This document shows positions 55,333-64,000 of a stretch of 64,000 bases of DNA, in pieces. Source of the DNA: Calliopsis andreniformis (lineage: Eukaryota > Arthropoda > Insecta > Hymenoptera > Andrenidae); NCBI RefSeq assembly GCF_051401765.1, contig NC_135068.1, positions 1,798,001-1,862,000 of the forward strand. Reading direction: 5' to 3'. The notes beneath the pieces were generated by a model. That model saw only the letters and a list, made by a program, of their open reading frames with translations, ran no database searches and had not been told where the DNA came from. The translations under genes were made by a program, and so were the position numbers. Within the stretch, counting starts at the first letter, position 1. Each line of letters starts with the position of its first letter.

Positions 55333-55530
55333 ATGAATAAAAATATCACATTTAAAGCGTTGAAAGAAGAACATTTTTTACTGTTATTAAAATGGTTAGA
55401 AACACCTTATGTGAAGTTATGGTGGGTAAATTGGACACTAGGGTTAATTAAAGAAAAATATGCCAACTATGTTAAAGCTCTCTGTCCTAACTTTACTTAT
55501 TTCCTCTTAATTTTTCAACAGTCCGTCTAA
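55333..55530 (+). pseudogene. GNAT-type acetyltransferase N-terminus
   Basis: MNKNITFKALKEEHFLLLLK, WLETPYVKLWW and IKEKYANYV resemble the first 55 residues of aminoglycoside 6'-acetyltransferase-like GNAT enzymes. The frame then runs into an unrelated TFYFLLIF-like tail and a stop. The acetyl-CoA-binding core is missing. It starts 4 bp from the MFS gene on the opposite strand. Confidence 0.6.
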
Positions 55531-55772
55531 ATTACCACAAGCAGTTTAATTTTTCATCATTATTCAAAAATATGCAAGAAGCTTTATAGAAACTTAACAT
55601 AATTTTATCATAAAAATGTCATCCTTAAGTCTAATGTAAAAATGAATTTTGGCACTAAGTAAATCTTTTTTAATTAACTATGAGCTGGATAAATTGGAAA
55701 ATAAATTTTGATTACTTTTATAATACCTTAAGATCGAATATCACTTTATCAGTCAAAATTATCACAATAGGT
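55531..55772. other. AT-rich bacterial spacer
   Basis: No recognised gene. A short stretch at about 55680-55770 (ATGAGCTGGATAAATTGGAA) might be a gene start, but it is closed within 20 codons. Confidence 0.35.
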
Positions 55773-58146
55773 TAGTATATTCCTTACGTTTTTCCTAAAA
55801 ATATTACCTATTTATATTACAATATTTATTGGTTATTTAGCAGGAAAATGTCTTAAAATTGACAGAAACGCTATATCTCAAGTACTCTTTTATATAGCTA
55901 ATCCAATAGTGATTTTATATGGAGTTTCTCATACAGAAGTTAATTTAAAAGTAATTTCTCTGCCGATTTTGATATGGTTTATAGCTAGCACTGTGTCCTT
56001 ATCATTATCTTTCTTCCTTTTTATTTAAGGATAACACGAGAAACATATTAACGTTTAGCTCGGGCAGCACAAGTATGGGTTATTTTGTCCTGCCGATTGC
56101 CATGGTTTTGTTTGATGAAGATTCAGTATCTGTATATGTTGTTTGTTATATAGGAATGGCGTTGTCTGAAAATAGCTTAGGATTTTACATAGCTGAAAAC
56201 GGTATTTATACCGCAAAAGAATGCATATTAAAGTTGTTCAAACTTCCTTCGCTTTATGCGATGGTTCTGAGCTTCTTTTTAAGTATATATGATATTCAAA
56301 TACCTACTTTTTTAACAGATGTTATGATGAATATTAGAAGTACATCTGTCACATTAGGGACGATGCTACTTGGTGTAAGCATTGCAAACATTACAAGCTT
56401 TAAAGTAGATTGGAAGCTTGCTTTGATCACTATTACAGCAAAGTACGTATTCTGGCCACTGTTTGTTTTAGGAATTGTCCTTCTAGACAAACATGTTATA
56501 GGTGTATACGACGAGAGCATATATAAAGCACTGATGTTGCTGGCTATTATTCCATTTTCTGGGTCCAGTATAATTGTTTAAAAAAACGTTAATATAATGA
56601 ACTGTATCTCGTTCGCGAAAACCGTTGTATGTTGATCTACGTGACCAACCGAAGGCGACCTCCGACCACCTTCTACGTGATCGAAGGTCGCCTTCGGTTA
56701 GAGATTCAGTGTGACTAATAACAAACACGGTGAATTTGATGAAGTACTCGTTTTTAGACAATTACAGTTGAATTCGAACAGGTGAACGACCTGTGTCAGC
56801 TGTTCGAATTTCAGGCCCGACGTCGAGTGGGAACGTCGAGTCTGGAAGAGAGAGCGAGAAAGTTGTCGAATATTGGAAAAAGATAAAGTATGATAAGCGA
56901 GTGCCGCGTAGCGGCTAATTAGCGTATTCCGCGCATTCGCGGAGACACGCGCAAATCTCGCAGTCAGTCCTGTTCCAGTCTTTGACAGGAAACAGTTCGA
57001 TTAGCAGAAGTCTAACCATTTCGAGATTACTTCGAATAGAGCTTCTTGGTTTCTCCAACAAGTTCAAAGTGCTCGAAGAGCAGAATCCTCACTGATCGAA
57101 CGATTTTCTCTTGCGGCTTAATCTATTCGTCTGTTTGGTTAACACGTATTATACGTGCGACAGACGAATCAGCTTGCAAAAAAGAGATTGCTGTAGCGAT
57201 TGAATGCACTCTTGGAATCAGTGATTTTCACGATTCTCTGAGTTTGCTTATCGCCGGAAAGGCATCGACCCCACTGCTCGGGAGCATTGGTTGACAGGTA
57301 AATCCAAATAGAGTAAACGTAAGTGCTTATCACCTCTGCGTTACTCGCGCTTTACTACCAGTTTAGAAGCAACCCCCGTGTGACGAATAGATGCATACGG
57401 TGCGGCGAACGGCGTCGTAGAGCCTCTGGCCGTCACCAGCTAGGAATAGTGCATCTCACAGCTCGCGAATTTCTGCTCCCGCAGGGATTCACCCGACGCA
57501 AACCTTTTTATAAGGTGCATAAGACGTAGAGAAGAGGTTCCTCCTCTCTGCGCATTCGCCGGTCGACGATCCTTTTAATTGTAAAGGAAAGTCGATCATA
57601 CAGTCCACTGCATTACCATCGCGTTACAGGCAAGGTATTGCTATCCCCTCCATACAGGCTTGTTGTCACAGCCAGGAGTCGGGAATATTCGGTACAGCTT
57701 GACTTACACTCTCGCTTACCGTCGCGGTTCCGCCGCTATTTTCTTTACTAGACGCCAACGTCGCTAACCGACGTCGTTCGGATCAGGGCCTCCTCCACCG
57801 ACAGCCACGACGCAAGTTCGCCACGGACGAGGAGCCCACCGTCCAGGAGACCAGCAGACCCTCGCCACGCTCGTAAAATATTCATTAAAAGTGGTATTTA
57901 AGTCCTTGTATGGGCCGGCTCGAATTTAATCGAGTGTACTTGTTTCTTTCTCTATACCCTCATTATCACCTTGTCCGGACCCCAGTTAGATCACTTCCTT
58001 TAAGCAATTCTAACAATAATACTTACTAATATTTTGAATTATCAACCAGATAAAGCTACTCTGTGCTTCTAATTAGTACTGCAGTGGGACTATTTTATGT
58101 TCCACTAATAATATCAGTATTTTTTACTAAACTTATTCTTTTTTGA
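55773..58146 (+). pseudogene. AEC-family permease, frameshifted and split by solo LTR copy 3
   Basis: Auxin-efflux-carrier family proteins move organic anions or auxin-like substrates; the bacterial substrate here is unknown. The N-terminal frame has LPIYITIFIGYLAGKCLKID and FYIANPIVILYGVS. A 1-nt shift near 56025 leads to FSSGSTSMGYFVLPIAMVLF and the long frame to 56574. The 1,441-bp LTR follows GSSII; afterwards the gene resumes at 58021 with LTNILNYQPDKATL, shifts again near 58065 and ends LPLIISVFFTKLILF-like at about 58146. Ten membrane segments can be traced in about 310 codons. Confidence 0.85.
56575..58015 (+). repeat. Solo LTR of family S, copy 3 (1,441 bp), in AEC permease
   Basis: TGTTTAAAAAAACG at the left and TTCTAACA at the right, with the perfect 5-bp duplication ATAAT at 56570-56574 and 58016-58020. 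It shares landmarks such as ACAGTCCACTGCATTACC and CGCCAACGTCGCTAA with copies 1 and 2 in the same order. It has an extra inverted block near 56645-56700 (GACCGAAGGTCGCC-type words) compared with copy 1. Confidence 0.92.
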
Positions 58147-58214
58147 TCAAGCGGTAGATAAAACTTAAATTTACAATAGCTTCTTGCATAATCGCATAAA
58201 AAACCTACTCTTTT

Positions 58215-58385
58215 TTGTCATTCCAGCGCGTAACGCTGGAATCTAGTTTCACTTTATGATGATGTCATGAAAGTAACTGGCAGTGGAATCCAGAAAAAAG
58301 AATGATGTCATGAAAGTAGCTGACACTGATTTACTCTATAATTATGTCATTCCAGTGGCAAGAAAAGGGCTTGAATGACAGGAGG
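58215..58385. repeat. Wolbachia-type intergenic palindromic repeats
   Basis: Contains GTCATTCCAGCGCGTAACGC with a CGCTGGAATC complement, two copies of TGATGTCATGAAAGTA, and GTCATTCCAGTGGCAAG. Such GTCATTCCAG/CTGGAATCCAG modules are common between genes in Wolbachia genomes. Confidence 0.65.
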
Positions 58386-58404
58386 CAACGCAAGAAGTCT
58401 ACTG

Positions 58405-58764
58405 CTATTCCATGTCAAGAACAACCATAAGTTCATTAGGGTTCACATAACATAAAGCATTTTTTGCTTGGTTATCAAGCAGATTTAAATCTAAGCTTTT
58501 TTCATATAAACCAAATACTTTATTGTCCAACTTTTCCTTTTCAGAAGAGACATCCTTTAGCAAAAGCTTATTGTATTCAATCTCTTTTTTTAAGTCGAAT
58601 AACGTCAATAAGCCACGTTTACCTGTAATTGTGCTAATGCCAAAATATAATGTAAGAGAAGAAATGAATAAGGCTGCACTTAAACAAAGTAACTTCTGCT
58701 TCTTTTTATGTATAAGCACTGTACTTTCACATACAAGAAACATATAACATGGAATGGTGAACAA
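58405..58764 (-). CDS. ftsB: ftsB/divIC-type septum formation initiator, frame open
   Basis: A small bitopic membrane protein of the divisome that links FtsL and FtsQ. One membrane helix (LLCLSAALFISSLTLYFGIS) is followed by GKRGLLTLFDLKKEIEYNKL, a coiled coil, then SLDLNLLDNQAKNALCYVNP, as in the DivIC/FtsB family. The 119-codon frame is open; the start is probably an internal ATG (MFLVCESTVLIHKKKQK) since the family has about 100-110 residues. It lies 4 bp downstream of rpmJ on the same strand, suggesting co-transcription in the donor. Confidence 0.8.
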   Translation of the reverse strand: MFTIPCYMFLVCESTVLIHKKKQKLLCLSAALFISSLTLYFGISTITGKRGLLTLFDLKKEIEYNKLLLKDVSSEKEKLDNKVFGLYEKSLDLNLLDNQAKNALCYVNPNELMVVLDME

Positions 58765-58768
58765 AAAG

Positions 58769-58897
58769 CTAAGAACCTTGACGCGCTTTACACCTTGGCT
58801 TTACCTTGTTTATAATGTAAACCTTACCATCCCTTTTCACAACTTTACAATTTTTATCTGTGTTATGATGAGATTTTAGCGACCCTTTGACTTTCAT
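58769..58897 (-). CDS. rpmJ: rpmJ: ribosomal protein L36, 42 codons, intact
   Basis: ATG at 58897-58895 and TAG at 58771-58769 enclose 42 codons that begin [20 protein letters not shown], continue with [16 protein letters not shown] and end KARQGS. This is the bacterial L36 layout ([17 protein letters not shown]), with one of the usual zinc cysteine positions visible as Cys17 and another at PRC. L36 is an assembly protein of the large subunit. The frame has no lesion, which for a gene this short is weak evidence of constraint. Confidence 0.88.
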   Translation of the reverse strand: MKVKGSLKSHHNTDKNCKVVKRDGKVYIINKVKPRCKARQGS

Positions 58898-58963
58898 ATC
58901 TATAAGAATTAAATTGCCTTACATTATGATCACTTACAGAGAGTTAGTCAATTGATAAATTTT

Positions 58964-59749
58964 TCACATTTTATTAAAATACTGTATAATTGTTGCTGAT
59001 ACTTCTTCGATTGACTTTTGCTTGACATCAATAATTAGTCAGTTATTCTGCTTAAATAGTTCCTCTGCTCCTTTAATTTCCTTTTCTACTTTCTCAGGGT
59101 TAACATATGTATTATTATCTTCATTGTTAATAAAGTAAGTCTATTTTTGCATATTTCTATTAGCCTACTTACGTCTATTGTTACGTCTATCGTTAGTTTA
59201 TTTTTTAATTTTGCCAAGTCAACATAAAAGGGTACTCCACTAACAAAAGGAATATTTGCAACCTTATAGCCTCGATAAACTAAATACATACTGGTGGGAG
59301 ATTTTGATGTACGTAAAATTCCAACTACAATTATATCTGCTTTATTAATACCTTGAATACTTTGTCCATCACCATGATTAATAGTGTAGTTTATTGCCTC
59401 AATGCGCTGGAAATACTCGTTATTTATCTCAGTATGCAAGTCAACCTTTTCGTCTTTTTCAATTTCAAGGTAGGACGAAATTTCTCTAATAATATGTGAT
59501 AATATTGTTCTATAAGTAATTTTCAACTATATACAGTTATCTTTTAGATATTTTCTTAGCTCATCATCAGTAATAGTGCATGTAACAAAGTTATGCTCAT
59601 CACTTTTCTTATTAATTTCCTCCAAAATTTTGTCAACCTGCTCTTCTCCTTTCACAAAAGACCAAACATATTCGATTGTTTCTACAGAACAAAAGTGTTT
59701 CAGAGCTGATTTTGCAACTGATATAACAGTTTCACCACTTGAATCGCAG
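58964..59749 (-). pseudogene. ppsR: PEP-synthase regulatory kinase/pyrophosphorylase (PpsR/DUF299), broken
   Basis: Bifunctional regulator that phosphorylates and reactivates PEP synthase or pyruvate phosphate dikinase. The N-terminal [18 protein letters not shown] (about 59749) and [20 protein letters not shown] are in one frame ending at 59527. A frameshift leads into [28 protein letters not shown] and the active-site [20 protein letters not shown], where VSRTSKTPTS is typical. Another shift near 59145 precedes [20 protein letters not shown], a TGA at a probable Trp, and IEEVSATIIQYFNKM. Total of about 260 codons matches the family. Confidence 0.85.
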
Positions 59750-59901
59750 AGCTTGCTCTTCGTTGTTGTCGTCTCATCTTCATATGCCTGTTGCTTCTGC
59801 GTGAGGCTGACCATTCCTAGCAGCGGACCGTATGTCTCAGGGTAATCCTGGGGTCGTACACCATCGAAACGCTTGGCATATTCTTTTAAATTTCCTGCCA
59901 T
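59750..59901 (-). pseudogene. Unrecognised N-terminal fragment fused to the PpsR relic
   Basis: [20 protein letters not shown] and [18 protein letters not shown] are open in frame into the PpsR fragment, replacing its normal start. This is probably a deletion junction between two bacterial genes. Immediately upstream on the same strand lie two tiny frames starting MEIEKIQGNSQNSPP and MTKDTSKKEFNNIDTHS (about 59908-60047) that look like further gene remnants. None is recognised. Confidence 0.4.
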
Positions 59902-60089
59902 TACTTAATAGGAGGAGAATTTTGAGAATTTCCTTGTATTTTCTCTATCTCCATGTACTATTCTAAGCGTACTTACTTGCTTCGTCGTTTATTGAATGGG
60001 TATCTATATTATTAAATTCCTTTTTGCTTGTGTCTTTCGTCATTCACGATTATACTGACGGGTTGAGTTAGCGTTTAGCTAATCATGAC

Positions 60090-60580
60090 TTCGTAAGTGG
60101 GGGAATATCCTAAGATATTTATTATTTTATTTCTATTTAGTTTTATTTCATTACTAGGATTTTTAAGAAGAGGATTTTGTCATCTCTTCATGTTTTGTTG
60201 GTTTTCCGTGTTGATTTTTCTTGAAAATAGCCTTCTTCCTTCCGGTGATCTTGAATGTTGTTTCCCTTTTGGAGGGGATGAATTCTTGATGTACTCTTTT
60301 TTTTTCTTCATATTTGCTCAATTTGGTTCCATTTCTACCCGGTTGGGTAGATTTTCGTGTTTCTTCATGTTTGGTTAACTTGTTCGTTCACGCCGTTCTT
60401 TGTAATGTATGCTTTTTTTATTCTATCTTTATGAACTACTCTAGACCGTTTCGGTCCAATTTGGATTTGCACATTATTATCATCTAATATGTTCGTGATG
60501 GTATATGGGCCATCGTATTCATTTCCTAATTTTTCCTTTCTTGGTTTCAGTAGCATTATCTTTTCGCCTAGATTATATTG
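60090..60580 (-). pseudogene. Gypsy pol 3' end relic (integrase C-terminal domain)
   Basis: Minus-strand frame 60556-60365 reads LLKPRKEKLGNEYDGPYTIT, NVQIQIGPKRSRVVHKDRIK and a NGVNEQVNQT tail. This matches the GPY/F-type chromodomain-like end of gypsy integrases. It is cut at its upstream side by the 5' LTR of Copia-3 at 60581. The stretch 60090-60365 has no clear frame and may be element 3' sequence. Confidence 0.7.
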
Positions 60581-61905
60581 TGTTGGATATCAAGGTTTTG
60601 TCCATTCTAGTTTTCTTTTATGTTCTCATGTTGGCAAGCCTGGTTGTTCACGTGTGGCGCTGTGTATGGCTGTGGCGTGGTCATTTTTTATATAAAGAGT
60701 GTGATATTTTTGTTTTATTATTATCGTTAAGTAAAACGTTGTTTTACTTGTTACCAAAGATTGTTTCTGTTTTCTTATTGTCACGGCCGTGTACTTTGGG
60801 TAACGCCTAATAAATAGGTATTGTTGTTTTGTCACGAAAATTCAATATCAATAGGTTATGATCCCAGGACACGCTACGGGTAAGGCGTGGTAAAGTACAG
60901 AAACGTGTTGTACAGAACAAAGTGATTTTATTGAATCCACTTAATATGGATAAATGGCGTGGAATCCAAGTTCAACGTTTCGACGGAAACAATTTCCAGT
61001 TATGGAAGTATCAGATGGAAATTATATTTAATGCTGAAGGCATAAGAAGTATAGTAAACGGGGAAAGTTTACGCCCAGCAGATATACCTGATCAGAAGAT
61101 ATGGGACGATCAGAATGCAAGAGCAATGCTAATAATTTCCACATCAATGGAATACAGCCAACTTCAATCTGTAATTTCTTGTACAAACGCTGCCGAAATC
61201 TGGAGGCGTTTAAAAACGTTACACGAGCAACGGTCTTCCATTAACAAAGTCACACTAAAGCAACAGTTTTTTAGTTACAAAATGAGTGAAACGGATACCA
61301 TTTCACAACACATAAGTAAGATTGAATCTATGACTCAAGCGCTAGTTGACGTTAACGAACCGGTTTCCGATGTCGACAAGATAGCTAAAGCACTTGGAGG
61401 TTCGCCAGCAAAATATGGCACGTTCGTCACTGCATGGGACTCATTTGACGAGAAGAAGCAATCATTTGAGAACTTGACGGCAAGGTTACTAAAGGAAGAG
61501 CAACGCCTGACACAGGAAGATGAGCTAGCAACGGCTTTTGCTGCAGTCAAGATGAAACCTTCAATACACAAAAGTAGTGAGTCAGAAGGGTTCAAAAAGA
61601 AAAAGGAAGTAGTATGCTTCTTTTGTAATAAAAAGGGTCATTATAAAAGTGAATGCAGAAAAAGAAGAGAATCAGCGAAGGTTCAGAGTTTTCACAGGAA
61701 TGACAAACATCAAGCACTCAGTGTTACGCTTAAGAGTAACGTTAACCTCACTGGTGAAAGTGAATGGCTAGCTGACAGCGCAGCTTCAAGACATATGACT
61801 TCACATGAAGAATGGTTCAAGGAATTAAACATGCATTGTAAAATAGCAACCGTTGCAACCATGAACTCTAAAATATTCAAGGGGCCTACCAGATACTGTC
61901 TTACA
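60581..61905 (+). mobile_element. Copia-3: 5' part of a Ty1/copia element
   Basis: The 5' LTR is about 60581-60853 (TGTTGGATATCAAGG start), followed by a primer site GGTTATGATCCCAG of the copia half-tRNA-iMet type. Gag and the beginning of protease follow, and then the element stops abruptly at about 61890-61905, where bacterial AT-rich DNA begins. It is inserted in the gypsy relic. The 3' half and 3' LTR are missing. Confidence 0.8.
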
Positions 61906-61914
61906 TGTCAATAA
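60937..61914 (+). pseudogene. Copia-3 gag and protease start, truncated
   Basis: Gag begins MDKWRGIQVQRFDGNNFQLW near 60946 and contains the copia-type capsid helices (ARAMLIISTSMEYSQLQSVI, VTLKQQFFSYKMSE) and a CCHC knuckle CFFCNKKGHYKSEC at about 61615-61660. The protease has WLADSAASRHMTS, with Ala in place of the Gly of the DSG active site. The frame then ends in unrelated sequence (GPTRYCLTCQ). No internal stop before the break. Confidence 0.85.
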
Positions 61915-62355
61915 AAAAAATCACAAAAATAAAAAGTATATAAAACTTGAATTCAAATTGTCTAACTGAATTCTGTAATCAAAAATACTTCCAATTCGTA
62001 TTTTTGTACAATATACGGAATAGTTCCTAATTAAATTCTTTTGATTTACGGATATGTGGATAAGTAAATATCTACCACTATTTTATCTTGGCAGCACTGG
62101 TTTACTTATCCACATATTCACAAACCCATCAAATTCCATAAATTTATGATGGAGACGAAACTGTTCAAATACTATTTTACATAAAATGAATAGAAAGCAT
62201 TTTTGATTTCAAGGCACTAGAAACAATATTAAGGCACAGCAGTACCAACAATTGTCAATCCTTCAAGCTTTTGCAAAAACTATAACAATAGAATTTAGCT
62301 ATTATCCAAGAAAAATAAAGAGCTCGACGTAATACCACCTTTCATGTAAAATAGA
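61915..62355. other. AT-rich bacterial intergenic DNA with an 18-bp inverted repeat
   Basis: No gene seen. Holds the inverted repeat at 62053-62117 and runs up to the IS110 relic. Shortness and composition fit a Wolbachia intergenic region or IS flank. Confidence 0.45.
62053..62117. repeat. Inverted repeat containing two TTATCCACA sequences
   Basis: ATATGTGGATAAGTAAAT at 62053-62070 and GTTTACTTATCCACATAT at 62100-62117 form a 17-of-18-bp stem around a 29-nt loop. Each arm contains TTATCCACA, the bacterial DnaA-box consensus, in opposite orientations. A terminator-like hairpin is an alternative explanation. Confidence 0.55.
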
Positions 62356-63331
62356 CTATTTTGCCAAATCACCATGGAATGGTTGATTCTTTTCAAGAAT
62401 ACCAAAAAATATATGCATTAGTTTTCTCATCAACGGAACAATTGTAACCTTTGGACATTTTCCTTTGCTTGCTAAACGTTGGCAAAACTTTTCAAAGTAA
62501 GAATTACGATTCTTGACTACTACAGCTGAAAAATAAAGAGCTTTGCGGATACGTTCAGATCCTATTTTACATATTCGACTCTTTTTGCTTACTGATGACC
62601 CTGATTGGTAATGTTCAGGATTTAGACCAGCAAAAGCTGTGAATTGTCTAGCATTATCAAAATTATCAGCTGATGGCATCTCTGTAACAACAGCAACGGC
62701 GGTAAGATTCCTACACCTCTTATAGTCTTGATGTTTTCTATCATACCTTTCATGCTGATGTTTTCTATCATACATTGACATGCTCATCAATCTCTTTTTC
62801 TAGAGCAGCAATTTGTGTGTCTATTATAGCAATTATCTCAAGTATCGCCTTTTTACAACGCGAATCCATATTTTTATTTTCATCAGATGCTGCTATGATC
62901 GCTAGGTTTTGTATTGCTAATAAACCTAACCTTTCGACACCTGCACCTCTTGAAGTTAGAAGTTTAAGAGATCTTTATCGTTGTTTGCAAGCACATAAAG
63001 ATGATAAATTGCATCAGATGAATTGTGATTTATCTGTTTTATTTCTAAGCAGCTCACTCTTGCTGAAAGCTTTGATTTGGGCTGGGTTTACCACACTTAC
63101 ATTATGTTCCATGTCATACATAAAATTAACTAAATCTTCAATATAACAACCGGTTGCTTCGAGACACAGATGAATAAGGTCTGCTCCATGATGATTGCAC
63201 TAAGCCATAAGCTTTTCAAAATCATCACGACTATTTTGAAAGACTTTGTATCGTTCCTTGTTGCCTACCAATAAACAAACATCAAATTTCTTTTTAGAAA
63301 TGTCCACACCTAAAACAGCATTTGCTTGCAT
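62356..63331 (-). pseudogene. IS110-family transposase, broken
   Basis: The N-terminal DEDD domain begins MQANAVLGVDISKKKFDVCL at 63331, then has a stop after EKLMA, LCLEATGCYIEDLVNFM, VVNPAQIKAFSKSELLRNKT, a further stop and frameshifts through 63000-62790. The C-terminal transposase-20 domain (62700-62356) is open: EMPSADNFDNARQFTAFAGL, then SGSSVSKKSRICKIGS and YFSAVVVKNRNSYFEKF. IS110 elements are frequent in Wolbachia. About 320 codons are covered. No terminal repeats are expected for this family, so the element ends are not marked. Confidence 0.88.
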
Positions 63332-63359
63332 AAAATTGCCTCCAAGACTATAACAAATT

Positions 63360-63533
63360 AAGAGTTAGACTAACCTTGCATACGGGATACAATTCCAAAG
63401 ATACTGTTAACTCCGTTGGGAAGGAAGCAAAATCTGGCAGTCGGCCTTATTGGCAATAGTATCCTTTCGGCTTCATCTTCCCTTGTGAGATATTTTAGCT
63501 CTAATATCGTACGTTATGAAGATGGAAGTATCT
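63360..63533 (+). other. Short open stretch, gene unknown
   Basis: The plus strand is open from about 63407 to 63579 without an ATG near its start (VGLIGNSILSASSSLVRYF, then NIVRYEDGSIFKVN). It reads like an internal piece of a bacterial gene, but I cannot name it, and its end overlaps the minus-strand gene at 63534. It may be a remnant cut by the IS110 element. Confidence 0.3.
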
Positions 63534-64000
63534 TTAAAGTAAATGTTCATGTAATTCCAGAGATAATTTCTGTTTTTTGATTCTATCTGTCCATTTATCA
63601 TTTTCTATATCTTGTTTGTTGGTTGCTCTTTTTTCTTGCTCAACAATTGCCTTATCCACCTTCTGATAAATTGCATCAATCGCATTAATTGCATTTTTCT
63701 CTTTGTATACTTTACTTTTCCCTTCAATAATTAACTTAATAAAAGTATTTACAACAGACTGCACTTGATTATGATTAACCTGACCTTTTATCAAAGAAGG
63801 TAAGAATTCCATTAATACTTCTGGTGCTGCTTTATCTTGAGTGGAAAGCCCTAAATTATCTGCAACTTCACTTATTAATAACTTCCTGTGTTCTTTATTA
63901 TCTTCCAATTTAGCATAATCACTCAGTAGATCTATAATGGTAGATACTCTGACTTCAACAATATCATCAGCATCTTCATCTTCTAGATCAACTCCTGACC
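63534..64000 (-). CDS. Unrecognised Wolbachia-type protein, runs off the window
   Basis: Open from the window edge to a stop at 63534, with no lesion over about 155 codons. It starts acidic (VDLEDEDADDIVEVRVSTII) and is followed by helical, lysine-rich sequence (EVADNLGLSTQDKAAPEVLM, FIKLIIEGKSKVYKEKN). The C-terminus is KKQKLSLELHEHLL. No domain recognised. The true start lies beyond 64000. Confidence 0.55.
   Translation of the reverse strand, partial: SGVDLEDEDADDIVEVRVSTIIDLLSDYAKLEDNKEHRKLLISEVADNLGLSTQDKAAPEVLMEFLPSLIKGQVNHNQVQSVVNTFIKLIIEGKSKVYKEKNAINAIDAIYQKVDKAIVEQEKRATNKQDIENDKWTDRIKKQKLSLELHEHLL

Overview
The window is eukaryotic chromosomal DNA, most likely from an insect. A hymenopteran such as an ant is a guess from the style of the retroelements and simple repeats, not something the sequence proves. 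It contains a decayed piece of a Wolbachia-like alphaproteobacterial genome. The bacterial origin rests on recognisable dnaN, truA, recA, psd, pssA, AGCS symporter, plsY, cation-efflux, tRNA-Val, argB, engB, prfA, Bcr-type MFS, AEC permease, ftsB, rpmJ, PEP-synthase regulator and IS110 genes in AT-rich DNA. Eukaryotic integration rests on insect-type LTR elements with target-site duplications that sit inside these bacterial genes: psd is split by a Ty1/copia element, recA by a solo LTR, argB by a Ty3/gypsy element and the AEC permease by another solo LTR.

Layout. 1-3290: GC-rich R1-like non-LTR retrotransposon (LINE-A, minus strand), cut by the window edge. 3290-5340: AT-rich DNA with an interspersed repeat, a tRNA-like SINE fragment and a 94-bp inverted-repeat element. 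5340-10500 and 15780-20870: strikingly C/T-rich plus strand with no convincing protein gene, many microsatellites, three 23-24-nt G or C runs and several good plus-strand splice-site pairs. 10500-15760: a second non-LTR element (LINE-B, minus strand) with apurinic endonuclease, reverse transcriptase and RNase H. 20880-23537: the 3' half of a copia element (Copia-1) carrying a nested solo LTR.

23540-40980: Wolbachia-derived block 1. It is interrupted by a piggyBac-like MITE, a solo LTR in recA and the 6.1-kb Copia-2 element in psd, which itself contains a second solo LTR. 40990-46900: host-type DNA with two MITEs, a possible small glutamine-rich spliced gene, a second copy of the repeat at 3293, and three structured GTGGGAA motifs. 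46919-60000: Wolbachia-derived block 2, with a young, almost intact gypsy element (47120-52324) inside argB and a third solo LTR inside the AEC permease. 60060-61905: a gypsy remnant interrupted by a truncated copia element (Copia-3). 61915-64000: more bacterial DNA with a broken IS110 transposase and an unrecognised gene that runs off the end.

Most bacterial genes carry frameshifts or stops. A few reading frames remain open: one AGCS symporter (449 codons), engB, ftsB, rpmJ and the tRNA-Val; psd would be open but for Copia-2. The nesting gives an order of events: bacterial DNA arrived, Copia-2 entered psd, then the 1.4-kb LTR entered Copia-2. The gypsy element is the youngest dated insertion (LTRs differ at about 3 of 437 sites, against about 4 of 268 for Copia-2, counted by eye).
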